Assembly (NCBI GenBank): GCA_035535995.1
Contig: DATLOZ010000019.1
Location: forward strand, 124,001 to 188,000
Origin: JANYCO01 sp035535995
Lineage (GTDB): Bacteria > Bacteroidota > Bacteroidia > Cytophagales > Cytophagaceae
DNA: 64,000 nt
Reading direction: 5' to 3'
Shown here: piece by piece, positions 35,751 through 43,849 of the stretch
Layout of the letters: each line of letters starts with the position of its first letter
Position numbering within the stretch: the first letter of the stretch is position 1
Program-made: the position numbers and the translations under genes
The notes under the pieces: model-generated
Databases searched by the model: none
What the model saw: the letters and a program-made list of their open reading frames with translations, nothing else
Told to the model about the DNA's origin: nothing

Positions 35751-36116
35751 TGGAGCTGCAGGGATTCGAACCCTGGTCCAGACAAGATAAATAATGGGCT
35801 TTCTACATGCTTATTCTTTGTTTATTGTCGGGAGCAAGCAGAACAAAGACACTCAACTTACTCCTTAGGTATTGATATCTCGTTCCGACGACAACACCAT
35901 ACGTCGAAACCAGTTTCCCTTACGACACCTCTGAGTCAGCTCCGGGAAACGGGGAACCGAGAGATGCTTGCATTTGCGAAATACCTAGATTAAGCAGCAA
36001 GGGCATAAGATTGCTCTTCGCCAATTATTGTTGTGAAAGTTTTATTTACGGGTAATACTAACAACACCCGACATGCTTACACACTTTTACACATGCTGTC
36101 AATTCCGGTCAGCCCC
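35751..36116 (-). ncRNA. ssrA: Transfer-messenger RNA (tmRNA)
   Basis: Rescues stalled ribosomes and tags their products for proteolysis. The 5' end GGGGCTGACCGGAATTGACA (from 36116) pairs with the 3' acceptor CAGCTCC followed by A at 35751. The T arm GGGTTCGAATCCC is clear just upstream of the 3' end. The genome continues CCT rather than CCA, so the terminal A must be added. The tag frame at 36022-35990 reads GEEQSYALAA then TAA, close to other Bacteroidota tags. A one-piece molecule of about 366 bases. The 35527-35706 gap beyond the terminator shows no gene. Confidence 0.96.
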
Positions 36117-36228
36117 AAATTCAGTATGGAGTGAGGAGTTTGAGTACAGAGCAATTTTTTCTTTATGCTCATAACTTTATACTCAAGACTAACAACTATA
36201 TTTCGCAAATATAGCAAAACTTACTTCA

Positions 36229-37044
36229 ATGCGCCAAAGCTGTTTCGCCTGTATAACAATCTTTCTCTATTTCTTGGTTCCTTCTATACTTCAGGCTCAG
36301 ATCGCCAATATTGAAAAGTACAGACTCGACAAAGACACCTCCAACGCCTGGCTGGGCAATACAGGCCTGGGACTTGCCAGTAAAAAACAACAAAACACCG
36401 TAAACGAATTCAGCGCTTATCTCAATGTCGTTTATCTTTCCGGAAAACATAGTTACATGACTATCAACTATACCGATCTTCAACAAGTGAATAAGTTTAA
36501 TTTTATCAGCGAAGGATATACACATTGGCGCGCCAATTTTTTCCGCAAGCAGTTCGTTTCCTACGAACCTTTTTTTCAACTGCAATACGACAAAGGCCGC
36601 GGACTCGATAGCCGTAACCTGTATGGGTTGAGTTTCCGTTTTAACTTATTGCACCGTAATAAGGACCGTAAAAAGCTCGACATCACTGTTAGCACCGGAC
36701 TTATGTATGAAGAAGAATACTGGCAGGGAAAAGTTTTAAGATTTGGAGAAGCAAATGACTCTACGCGTGCGCATACACAATTTATCAAAAGCACCAGTAA
36801 TTTTTTTCTGCGAGCAGCCTTGCATGAAAATATAACTCTGTATACAAGCATTTACTACCAAGCTCGCTTCGAAAAATTCACCCACCCTCGTATTGTTTCC
36901 GATATTCAATGCGTTTTTAAAATAACTAAAAAACTTTCCTTCTCTACTACTTTTGGTTCTACTTATGATGCGTTGCCTATCGTAGCCGGAAATGTTTTTA
37001 CTTATAAACTTTCGGGCAATTTTATGTTCCAGCTGAATCAATAA
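36229..37044 (+). CDS. DUF481-type outer-membrane protein
   Basis: Function unknown. The 271 residues start with a signal peptide (about 1-21, ending SILQAQ). The remainder alternates short beta strands, for example YEPFFQLQYDKGRGLDSRN (about 105-123) and ISTGLMYEEEYW-like strands, ending FMFQLNQ. This pattern matches DUF481 salt-induced outer-membrane proteins and suggests a small barrel. It begins only 112 bases from the 5' end of the divergent tmRNA gene. No partner gene is adjacent. Confidence 0.7.
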   Translation: MRQSCFACITIFLYFLVPSILQAQIANIEKYRLDKDTSNAWLGNTGLGLASKKQQNTVNEFSAYLNVVYLSGKHSYMTINYTDLQQVNKFNFISEGYTHWRANFFRKQFVSYEPFFQLQYDKGRGLDSRNLYGLSFRFNLLHRNKDRKKLDITVSTGLMYEEEYWQGKVLRFGEANDSTRAHTQFIKSTSNFFLRAALHENITLYTSIYYQARFEKFTHPRIVSDIQCVFKITKKLSFSTTFGSTYDALPIVAGNVFTYKLSGNFMFQLNQ

Positions 37045-37105
37045 GCTCTATGCTGAGGAGTAGCAGTATCAAATTTTTAATTGGAGAGAAATAAGTTAAA
37101 AACCA

Positions 37106-37858
37106 TTATTGTTTCTTTTTGGGATTAAAATTAGTTACCCATAAAATCTGCAGCAGCGCAAGATTCCTTCTTTCCTTCAGTCTGTCTCGTACGTTGGTTT
37201 GATAAAGAAATCCAACTTCTATTCTCCCCAATTTATTTGTATTGTACCCAAGTCCTGCATATGCCCAGTCCTCGCTATGGAGCGCATTTCTAGGTCTTGA
37301 TTTCGGATTGGATAGTGAAAAATATAGTTCATAATACGTATTGAAGTATACTTCCTTTGCATCAAGCGTCTTTCCTTGTAATGGGATCAGGTAACCGATT
37401 TGATATCGAAGACGGGTAGTCATCCTGTATTTGTCATTTATGTTTTTAATAAAACGTTCTTCAAATCTTATTCTATGAGAAAGCCTGCCTTTATAGTTGA
37501 AAGGGGTATGCGTGTATATTACTTGTTGCCATGGACGCCACTCTCTGAAATAAAAAGCATTTGGGTTACTTCTTTGATAATTGAAGGTGACACTGGCGGA
37601 AAAATTTATATTAGGCCTGAATTTATAAATGATACTGGGTTGTATATAAGTTTGAAGAATCTTTGGAGAATATTCTATCCCTCTGTATGTAACCGGGAGT
37701 GCCGAATTTGTAACGGAAGCAAAAAAGTTATAATCAAATTTTTTACTAATAATACCCGTTTGTGAATAGGAAGGTATAAATCCGAAAAAGGTAAGATCTT
37801 GGGCAAATGAAAAATGTTGCGTTAATACCAGACTTATTACCAAAAATATTTTTCTCAT
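37106..37858 (-). CDS. DUF2490 family putative outer-membrane protein
   Basis: 250 residues, function unknown. A signal peptide (about 1-19, ending HFSFAQ) is followed by beta-strand segments. The diagnostic RIRFEERFIKN and YRMTTRLRYQIGYLIPL (about 135-170) match DUF2490, as do the late GLGYNTNKLGRIEVGFLYQT strands. It lies 4 bases after the PepSY-like gene in what looks like a two-gene operon, so the two products may act together in the envelope. Confidence 0.75.
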   Translation of the reverse strand: MRKIFLVISLVLTQHFSFAQDLTFFGFIPSYSQTGIISKKFDYNFFASVTNSALPVTYRGIEYSPKILQTYIQPSIIYKFRPNINFSASVTFNYQRSNPNAFYFREWRPWQQVIYTHTPFNYKGRLSHRIRFEERFIKNINDKYRMTTRLRYQIGYLIPLQGKTLDAKEVYFNTYYELYFSLSNPKSRPRNALHSEDWAYAGLGYNTNKLGRIEVGFLYQTNVRDRLKERRNLALLQILWVTNFNPKKKQ

Positions 37859-37862
37859 TGTA

Positions 37863-38423
37863 TTAAAATCCTGAATTGCTAGGGATTGATTTTATGGTTT
37901 CCTCTTCTTCTTTTAAAAAGTTTCCATTTTTATCATACAAAACTTCATAGTAGCTTTGGTGTTTTGTTTTCTTTCCCCTCAATTTTATTTCGTATTTTAA
38001 TTCTTCTATCGGATACACTTGTTCTGTCAAATATATCTTGTATTTCGTATACCGGGTATTTAAATCAGAAATAATTTTTTCTTTGATCGCAACAGGAAAC
38101 TCATCGAATTTCATAACAATTTCAATTTCATAAATTTTTCCATCAGGAAAGAAGAGAAGGTTGTACTGGTCATTCTTAAAGGTGAACGTTGATTCATATA
38201 AAATAGAATTCTCAATGGTTTCCGTATAATACTTAAGCTGTTTGGCTTCAGGATAATTTTTTTGCATATACTCTTTAACGGCAGAAGGCACATCTTTTTG
38301 CTTCACACTTTTGTCTTTTTGCGCAAAGCAAGTGCAGTTAATGGTGAGTAAAAGGATGAATAATGTAATTCGTTTATAGTAAAGCGAATTATTTTTTTTC
38401 GAACTACGTGGGAATAGATTCAT
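37863..38423 (-). CDS. Exported PepSY-like (BLIP-like) protein
   Basis: 186 residues. A basic n-region and hydrophobic signal (about 15-35, ending TCFAQ) precede two repeats of the PepSY-like/beta-lactamase-inhibitor-like pattern: VPSAVKEYMQKNYPEAKQLK with YNLLFFPDGKIYEI (about 45-100), then FPVAIKEKIISDLN with YYEVLYDKNGNFLKE (about 105-175). These domains are periplasmic and often thought to bind or inhibit partners; no partner is known here. It is coupled to the DUF2490 gene. Confidence 0.72.
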   Translation of the reverse strand: MNLFPRSSKKNNSLYYKRITLFILLLTINCTCFAQKDKSVKQKDVPSAVKEYMQKNYPEAKQLKYYTETIENSILYESTFTFKNDQYNLLFFPDGKIYEIEIVMKFDEFPVAIKEKIISDLNTRYTKYKIYLTEQVYPIEELKYEIKLRGKKTKHQSYYEVLYDKNGNFLKEEEETIKSIPSNSGF

Positions 38424-38587
38424 TTATACCATTTATTTTAAATAATAGGAATATGAAATTTACCCAACAAAACTAAGAAAAATCTCATCATTTGAATATT
38501 AAAGCCAAAGTAACAATCACACTTCATACTTTCATTGCATCTGATATCTAAATTTTTTCCTATATTCCTTTCACAAAAACAAAACTT

Positions 38588-39067
38588 ATGACAACTCCTA
38601 CATTATTTGTAAAAATGGCGCTTGACGGATGGCAGGTGCAAATAAAAGCCTTCAATACATTACTGGATAGTCTCACAGACGAACAGCTGATGAAAGAAAT
38701 AGCGCCGGGGAAAAATCGTGGTATATATTTGCTCGGACACTTAACTGCTGTGCACGATCATATGATGTCCTTACTTCGTTTTGAAGATAGTTTGTACCCG
38801 GAATTGTCTTCTATGTTTATTCAAACACCTGACAAAACGGTTAAAGATTTGCCCTCCATTGCGCAGTTAAAACTACAGTGGAAAACGATCGATGAAAAAT
38901 TATCCAAGCATCTTCAAAGCCTTCCGCCAGAGGAGTGGTTCACACGCCACGGCAGCGTGTCGGAAGAAGATTTTGCTAAAGAGCCACACCGCAATCGCCT
39001 GAATGTATTGATGAGCAGAACGGCTCATTTAAGCTACCATCGTGGACAGATGGTTTTATTGAAATAA
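38588..39067 (+). CDS. DinB family four-helix metalloprotein
   Basis: 159 residues of the DinB/YfiT-like putative metalloenzyme superfamily, whose members include thiol-dependent transferases. The metal-binding histidines appear in GHLTAVHDHMMSLLRF (about 50-65) and near the C-terminus in HLSYHRGQMVLLK. There is no signal peptide, so it is cytoplasmic. The substrate is unknown. A bidirectional terminator follows. Confidence 0.85.
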   Translation: MTTPTLFVKMALDGWQVQIKAFNTLLDSLTDEQLMKEIAPGKNRGIYLLGHLTAVHDHMMSLLRFEDSLYPELSSMFIQTPDKTVKDLPSIAQLKLQWKTIDEKLSKHLQSLPPEEWFTRHGSVSEEDFAKEPHRNRLNVLMSRTAHLSYHRGQMVLLK

Positions 39068-39071
39068 TTTA

Positions 39072-39117
39072 TTTACTAACCCTATAAGGTTTTTAAAATT
39101 CTTATAGGGTTAGTAAA
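39072..39117. terminator. Bidirectional terminator between DinB and GH18 genes
   Basis: Perfect 17-bp arms 39072-39088 and 39101-39117, with a GC-containing core CCCTATAAG and A/T-rich flanks on both sides, sit between two convergent genes. Confidence 0.85.
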
Positions 39118-39123
39118 ATATTA

Positions 39124-40149
39124 TTATTTTTTTCTGTCGCAAAAATCCTTAAACGCTTTCGTGATTGATTTTAAAAGCGAACGTGCGCTCTTGCTATCTT
39201 GTGCCATTTCCCATACCATGACGCCGGCAAATCCATTTTCAAGAGCATAAGTTGTTTTTTGGTAGATCAAATCCGGGCCGTTGAAAAAACAAGAATCGGG
39301 AGTCTGGTTATCGGAGGATTTTAGAGAGGGATATGCATCACAGATCTGAGTATAAGTGCGCGCTTTCGCACGGCCGCCATTCTCGGTAGAAAATTTATAT
39401 CCGTAAAAAGGTAGTCCGAGTACTATATTTTCTTTTTTGAAACCTCTGGAAGTCCAGTACTGAGCTGCTTGTGTAAAGTGCGCGAAACTTGCATGATTAC
39501 CAATAGGGCCTTCGGTTTTTAATCCTGTCTGATCGTATGCCATCACTTGTATCCAATCTGCTTGCAGCAGGGCTTCGTTTTCGATCCACTGTCCCTGCTT
39601 TTCTCCGAAATAAACGGTGACTACAAGTGTAAGTTTATTCTTTGTAGTGGCTTGTCGGAGTTCTTGCATCAGCAGCGTGAAATTCTTTTTCCTGCTTTCA
39701 TTATTCATCGATTCCCAATCCACGTCGACACCGTCGAATTTTCTTTCCAGACAAAAATGAATTACGTTATCAATGAATTTTTTTCGTGCCGTTGGATTAG
39801 CAGTTACGATTGGAAAAGTGCCAGAGCCTCCATCGCTCAGGCTGATCAGGCGTTTGCAGGAATCTTTTTGAGTTTGCGTTAAAAAATAAGCAATCGCCGT
39901 TTCCTGTTTTGCAGAGAAAGGAGCCAGCGATCCGTCAGATAGGGGTTTTAAAAAAGAATAGAAAGCATGTGTAAGTACGGAATAGTCAACTGAAGCAGGA
40001 TTGCTCCAACTGGCGGTATAGCCGATTAGTTTTTTCTGGCATGGCAGGTTTTCCGCAGGCTGCGCAGTTGCGGTGATTGTTAAGGATAAAAAAATAACGA
40101 AAAAATATTTTCTTAAAGCGATTGTCACGAATTTGAAAAAACAGATCAT
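39124..40149 (-). CDS. Exported glycoside hydrolase family 18 protein (chitinase-like)
   Basis: 341 residues from the ATG at 40149. A hydrophobic signal (ending TITATAQPAE) is followed by a (beta/alpha)8 GH18 domain. The catalytic motif is complete: FDGVDVDWES (DxxDxDxE pattern). Other conserved strands are YTASWSNP, QVMAYDQTG, and GFAGVMVWEMAQD near the end. It probably acts on chitin or related N-acetylglucosamine glycans outside the cytoplasm; specificity is not visible. A longer TTG-started version (to 40182) is possible but less likely. There is no T9SS sorting domain. Confidence 0.88.
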   Translation of the reverse strand: MICFFKFVTIALRKYFFVIFLSLTITATAQPAENLPCQKKLIGYTASWSNPASVDYSVLTHAFYSFLKPLSDGSLAPFSAKQETAIAYFLTQTQKDSCKRLISLSDGGSGTFPIVTANPTARKKFIDNVIHFCLERKFDGVDVDWESMNNESRKKNFTLLMQELRQATTKNKLTLVVTVYFGEKQGQWIENEALLQADWIQVMAYDQTGLKTEGPIGNHASFAHFTQAAQYWTSRGFKKENIVLGLPFYGYKFSTENGGRAKARTYTQICDAYPSLKSSDNQTPDSCFFNGPDLIYQKTTYALENGFAGVMVWEMAQDSKSARSLLKSITKAFKDFCDRKK

Positions 40150-40195
40150 GTCTAAAAGTACAAATAATCTGATTCGATTCAAGTAAAAATATCTT

Positions 40196-40275
40196 CTCGC
40201 GTTCCTTTGCGCCCTCTTTGTGTTTTGCGATCATGCAGGAAACACAACGTAAACAAAGAGTTTGCAAAGTACGCA
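40196..40275. repeat. Inverted repeat, CTTTGCG family
   Basis: GCGTTCCTTTGCGCCCTCTT on the left faces AAAGAGTTTGCAAAGTACGC on the right, a diverged member of the CAAAGGACGCAA repeat family. Confidence 0.5.
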
Positions 40276-40303
40276 AGTAAGATTTCAACAGGGTTTTAAT
40301 GCA

Positions 40304-41035
40304 TTATATTTTTTCCGGCAGATATTTCCAATTCTTTTTCGGCAATTGCTGCAAATGGAATTTTACATTTTTTCGTTCGCGTGTATTCGTCGATTCAAAA
40401 TAATTTTTCCATAAAGACTGGTAGGAATTTTCTTTTTCAGTGCGCAGGTTGATCTGGATCTCGTTGATCTTAATATAGGTTGTTTTCTCAAGATCATAAT
40501 ACAACCCGTAATTCCGTTTGGTATCAAAGATCATCCATTTCTGATTGGGATAACGTTTTTCAAAATGATCGCCGATCAAAGGCAGTACATTAAAATCCGG
40601 ATCGATGTTGGCGTAATGAATATCGTCGGCAGTTTTCTGAAATCGTACAAAGGCCTGCATACGCTGTGTTTCCTGGTCTAGCTGTTTTTTTAGTTTTTTC
40701 AGTTGCAGCACAAATGGATTTGAAGGATCTTCTGCTTTTCCTTTTGCGGAGATCAAGTGTTTGCAATAATGAAAGATCACCAATTCGATCTCCGGTTGTT
40801 CGGAAAGAAATGCTTTCATTACAGTTTCTACAGCATTGGAACTGCAGGCTTCTAAGCGGGTTAATAGTTCATTCGCTTTTTCTTCATTGGTTTCAATAGG
40901 AATAGCGGTTTCCAGCCATTCTGATTGAAATTCTTTTTTAGAAACAATTGCATTGGGTGTGGTTTTAAGAGTGAACGATTCAAAAATAACGCTCAAGAGG
41001 CCTTCGTAGCTGCCATCGTAAATAAAAGTGTTCAT
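40304..41035 (-). CDS. TIGR03915-family putative DNA repair/metabolism protein
   Basis: 243 residues, mechanism unknown. NTFIYDGSYEGLLSVIFESF at the start and the C-terminal QQLPKKNWKYLPE, with HYANIDPDFNVLPLIGDHFE in between, are typical of this family. Members are normally encoded beside a TIGR03916 radical-SAM protein; no such gene adjoins here. The nearest radical-SAM gene, at 45489, belongs to a different subgroup. The 41036-41334 gap upstream is very AT-rich and shows no gene. Confidence 0.8.
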   Translation of the reverse strand: MNTFIYDGSYEGLLSVIFESFTLKTTPNAIVSKKEFQSEWLETAIPIETNEEKANELLTRLEACSSNAVETVMKAFLSEQPEIELVIFHYCKHLISAKGKAEDPSNPFVLQLKKLKKQLDQETQRMQAFVRFQKTADDIHYANIDPDFNVLPLIGDHFEKRYPNQKWMIFDTKRNYGLYYDLEKTTYIKINEIQINLRTEKENSYQSLWKNYFESTNTRERKNVKFHLQQLPKKNWKYLPEKI

Positions 41036-41334
41036 ATAAAATAAAATTTAGCTTGTTGTGTTCTAATCTTCTTTTCAAAGCTCGGCGAAGCTGGCTTGCT
41101 GCATTATAGTGTTGACACATTGTATCACACTAGAAGGATATTTAAAGCTTTTGATTGATTGTATTGCTTATTACAAATATGCTAAATTATTTAATATAAT
41201 ACTAAAAAATATAGCATAAAAATTACGCTTTTTAAACCTAAAATAAGTGTGTTGAGTACAAGCATTTTACGAAAATTTATAATTCAATAATCACTAGATA
41301 TTCACATTTTAAAGAAAATTAAAATGGAAAAAAG

Positions 41335-41844
41335 ATGTCTGTCTATACTACTTTCATAGAACTATTCGGAGAAGGAAAAGAGCTCAGCCCGGTACAGATG
41401 AGTATGAGAATGGTGGTAGTTTTTTTTATAGCACTTTTCCTGATTCGTGTCTCCGGCAGGCGCACTTTCGGGATGCGCATGCCGCTCGATAATGTGATCA
41501 CGATTTTATTGGGAGCGCTGCTGAGCAGGGCTGTAGTAGGAGCCTCGCCTTTCTGGTCAGTTATCATGGCTTCGGTGACAATTGTAGTTCTTTACAGAAT
41601 ATTTTCTTTGCTCTGCGTCTACAGCGATTTTATAGGAAATATTATCAAAGGCAAAGAAGAAATTATTTATGAAAAAGAAATCCTCAACAAGAAAAAAATG
41701 AAGAGCTGTATGATCACCGAAAAGGATTTGAAGGAACAAATGAGGATCAATGGAAATACAGAATCTTTTGAAAATATACGACGCATTGTGATCGAGCGGG
41801 ATGGTGAGATCAGCGTGGTGAAGAATACATTAGAAAAACAATAA
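41335..41844 (+). CDS. DUF421 (YetF-like) membrane protein
   Basis: 169 residues with about three N-terminal membrane helices (about 25-100) and a short cytoplasmic C-terminal domain. RVSGRRTFGMRMPLDNVITI (about 37-56) and LLGALLSRAVVG are the conserved DUF421 motifs. The tail SVVKNTLE ends the YetF-like region. Function unknown; relatives occur in stress and spore membranes. The ATG at 41324 is out of frame, so 41335 is used. Confidence 0.85.
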   Translation: MSVYTTFIELFGEGKELSPVQMSMRMVVVFFIALFLIRVSGRRTFGMRMPLDNVITILLGALLSRAVVGASPFWSVIMASVTIVVLYRIFSLLCVYSDFIGNIIKGKEEIIYEKEILNKKKMKSCMITEKDLKEQMRINGNTESFENIRRIVIERDGEISVVKNTLEKQ

Positions 41845-41879
41845 TGCAACAGAGAGCATACAGCCAGGCTTTTCAGTCG

Positions 41880-41911
41880 TTGTGTTTTCTGTGTGGTGTT
41901 TCGTATCTTTG
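41880..41911 (+). promoter_or_regulatory. Promoter of the GIY-YIG gene, 4 bases from its ATG
   Basis: TTG (41880-41882) and TATCTTTG (41904-41911) are spaced by 21 bases. The ATG at 41916 coincides with the predicted transcription start. Confidence 0.6.
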
Positions 41912-41915
41912 ATCT

Positions 41916-42572
41916 ATGGAGCAGATTCTGACTGGAAAATGTGTGTACATTCTGAAAACCGGCAAAAACCATTATAAAATAGGGAAAAGCCAAGATCTTC
42001 AGCAGCGATTGATGAGCTATCATACCCATTTACCAGTAGTCTTTCGCGTCATCCGTCAATACATTGCTTCTAACATGGATGAATTGGAAGAGGCTCTGCA
42101 CATCACCTTCCAGCACAAAAGAGTAAAAGGCGAATGGTTCCAACTCAACCCCGAAGATCTGATCATTTGTGATAATATTGCTCGCGGATATGCTTTAATA
42201 AAATTGCAGAAACAGGCAAAAAAATATAAAGAGATCCAGTATGTAAGCAATCCTTTGCTGCAAGTATTGGAAGCCAGCGAAAAATACCTGAGAAATTATT
42301 CCAAAGTAGCAGAAGACATCAAGCTAGGATTAAGCACCAATGAAATTGTAGAACTCTACGAAGGCACTGTGAGCAAAGCCTCGGTAGAAACAGTACGCAG
42401 ACTTTTAAAATTACATACACCAAATTCAGAGTTTATCAGCGAGTGGGTTTTTGTGGTCAACGACCTGGAAAACGGATTGAGCGAGAATGAGATCATCGAA
42501 AAGTATAAAGGAGAAGTAAACCGCACCACGATCCAGATGATCAAAAGAATTTTGCATAATCAACTTTATTAA
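41916..42572 (+). CDS. GIY-YIG/T5orf172-type nuclease-like protein with duplicated C-terminal module
   Basis: 218 residues. The N-terminal ~90 residues match the T5orf172/MUG113 branch of GIY-YIG nucleases: CVYILKTGKNHYKIGKSQDL (10-29), QRLMSY, and GEWFQL near residue 73. The usual arginine and glutamate equivalents are present. Residues about 120-215 hold two copies of a ~45-residue helical unit: LSTNEIVELYEGTVSKAS with VETVRRLL, and LSENEIIEKYKGEVNRTT with IQMIKRIL. Each looks like a helix-turn-helix. DNA binding is likely, the biological role unknown; no mobile element surrounds it. Confidence 0.75.
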   Translation: MEQILTGKCVYILKTGKNHYKIGKSQDLQQRLMSYHTHLPVVFRVIRQYIASNMDELEEALHITFQHKRVKGEWFQLNPEDLIICDNIARGYALIKLQKQAKKYKEIQYVSNPLLQVLEASEKYLRNYSKVAEDIKLGLSTNEIVELYEGTVSKASVETVRRLLKLHTPNSEFISEWVFVVNDLENGLSENEIIEKYKGEVNRTTIQMIKRILHNQLY

Positions 42573-42579
42573 AAAAAAG

Positions 42580-42674
42580 ATACTAGATACCGGATTCCGG
42601 ATGCCCGATAAAATAAAGAAGTATTGAAATTTAAAATTTATATTCCGGTATCTGGCATCTGACATCTGGCATCC
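42580..42674. repeat. Family B repeat (GATGCCGGATACC type)
   Basis: GATACTAGATACCGGATTCC at the left faces GGTATCTGGCATCTGACATC at the right, an imperfect hairpin related to those at 43617-43795, 51168-51342 and 61071-61263. Confidence 0.6.
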
Positions 42675-42705
42675 AAAACCAAAACCAAAACTAAAATAAA
42701 CAATT

Positions 42706-42978
42706 ATGAGCGATTGCAGTTTTCAAATTCCATTTACCAGTTCCGCCAGCGAGCTTGTTGCCAAGGCTAAAAAAGCGATCGAAAAGGCGGGAGGGGAAGT
42801 ACAAGGAGAAGCAAATACAGGCAATTTTTCCATTCCTTCTCCACTGGGTAAGATCTCCGGAAATTACACCATCACCGGCCAGTCTGCCTCTTTTGTGATC
42901 ACACAGAAACCGATGTTTGTTTCTTGTGGTTTAATCGAATCTACGATTCAAAAATATCTGTCGGAGCAGCCGGTTTAA
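42706..42978 (+). CDS. Small hypothetical protein, PHA-granule-region-like fold
   Basis: 90 residues without signal peptide or membrane segment. The pattern ASELVAKAKKAIEKAGGEVQ followed by short strands (GNFSIPSPLGKISGNYTITG) and a final helix IESTIQKYLSEQ resembles the small family annotated as polyhydroxyalkanoic-acid-system proteins. The similarity is one of pattern only and the function is unknown. It is monocistronic with a terminator downstream at 43131. Confidence 0.6.
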   Translation: MSDCSFQIPFTSSASELVAKAKKAIEKAGGEVQGEANTGNFSIPSPLGKISGNYTITGQSASFVITQKPMFVSCGLIESTIQKYLSEQPV

Positions 42979-43130
42979 AAATCAGCAACGAGCTTGAGTA
43001 ACGAGTACGGAGAATCTCAAAATTTACACCTGTTGTTTTTATTACCATGGCTAATTTTTCCCTCCTTACTCGCGCTCACACTCCATACTGACCATTCGTC
43101 TTCGAAATTTATTTTCGTGGCATCTAAAAT

Positions 43131-43172
43131 AAAAAAGCCCGCTTGCAAACTCGTTGCGTGCGGGACTTTTTT
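43131..43172. terminator. Bidirectional terminator
   Basis: AAAAAAGCCCGC (43131-43142) pairs with GCGGG-A-CTTTTTT (43160-43172) with one bulged base, between convergent genes. Confidence 0.75.
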
Positions 43173-43230
43173 AAGCTAAACCCCAAACCAAGTATTTTTA
43201 CCAACTACACGCTGCTTCGCATTTTTTTAC

Positions 43231-43572
43231 TTACCATCTTCTGCAATGAGCTCTGTGATGGAAGTAAGGATTATAGCCAGGTCTTACCACTACTACAGCA
43301 GGAGCCGGAGGACAAGGAGTTCCGTATGAATACCCAAAGCTGAATCCTCCGGAGTAATAACCGTTGTTTTGGTAATTGTTGTTATTGTAGTTGTAGTTAT
43401 AATTAGTATACCCACCACCACAGTTATTATTGTTATTATAATATCCACCACCTTGATTATAGCCGTTATTATTGTGATGTGGATAGTTGCCATATTGTTG
43501 CGCATTGACATTAGCAGAAGAGAAAATGATCACTGCTGAAAGGATGCTGAAGATTACGATGAACTTTTTCAT
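43231..43572 (-). CDS. Secreted Asn/Tyr/Gly-rich low-complexity protein
   Basis: 113 residues, not recognised. A signal peptide (about 1-24, ending SSANVNAQQ) is followed by about 65 residues made almost only of Asn, Tyr, Gly, Gln and His. A proline/valine stretch (TPCPPAPAVVVVRPGYN) and a basic end (FHHRAHCRRW) complete it. The composition is prion-like or adhesive-protein-like, and two or three cysteines could crosslink. It could be an outer-surface or matrix component; this is speculation. The codon choice is dominated by AAT/TAC, so the gene looks like an expanded repeat. Confidence 0.65.
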   Translation of the reverse strand: MKKFIVIFSILSAVIIFSSANVNAQQYGNYPHHNNNGYNQGGGYYNNNNNCGGGYTNYNYNYNNNNYQNNGYYSGGFSFGYSYGTPCPPAPAVVVVRPGYNPYFHHRAHCRRW

Positions 43573-43616
43573 AGTCGTATTTTTTTTAATGTATATGATA
43601 AGTGAATTTCAAAAAG

Positions 43617-43795
43617 GATGCCAGAAAGTAAAGATACCAAGTGCCAGATGCCGGATACCAGAGATGATCAGAATTGCTTCAAAATTCAAATCGATTTTCT
43701 CTTAGTCAGGTTTCAATCGAGGTATAATATTAAATAGGATCAATTAATTTATCTGGGATCAGGTACCTGGGTATCCGGCATCCGGTTTATCTTTG
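43617..43795. repeat. Family B repeat with long centre, overlapping a -7 box
   Basis: Left arm with GTGCCAGATGCCGGATACCA and right arm with GTATCCGGCATCCGG (ending near 43786) are inverted. TATCTTTG at 43788-43795 follows immediately and lies 55 bases before the sigma operon, so the repeat may sit at its promoter. Confidence 0.55.
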
Positions 43796-43849
43796 AAATA
43801 AAGATCATATTATGCGCAAGTTCAAAAGAAATAAATCGTCTAAAGTATT

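Noticed and set aside
35755..35790. tRNA T arm suggesting a tRNA gene
   Set aside because: It is the 3' tRNA-like part of the tmRNA; the acceptor pairs with the 5' end at 36116.
43231..43572. Low-complexity stretch as non-coding repeat DNA
   Set aside because: The frame has an ATG, a clean signal peptide and a distinct non-repetitive end, so a coding call was kept at moderate confidence.
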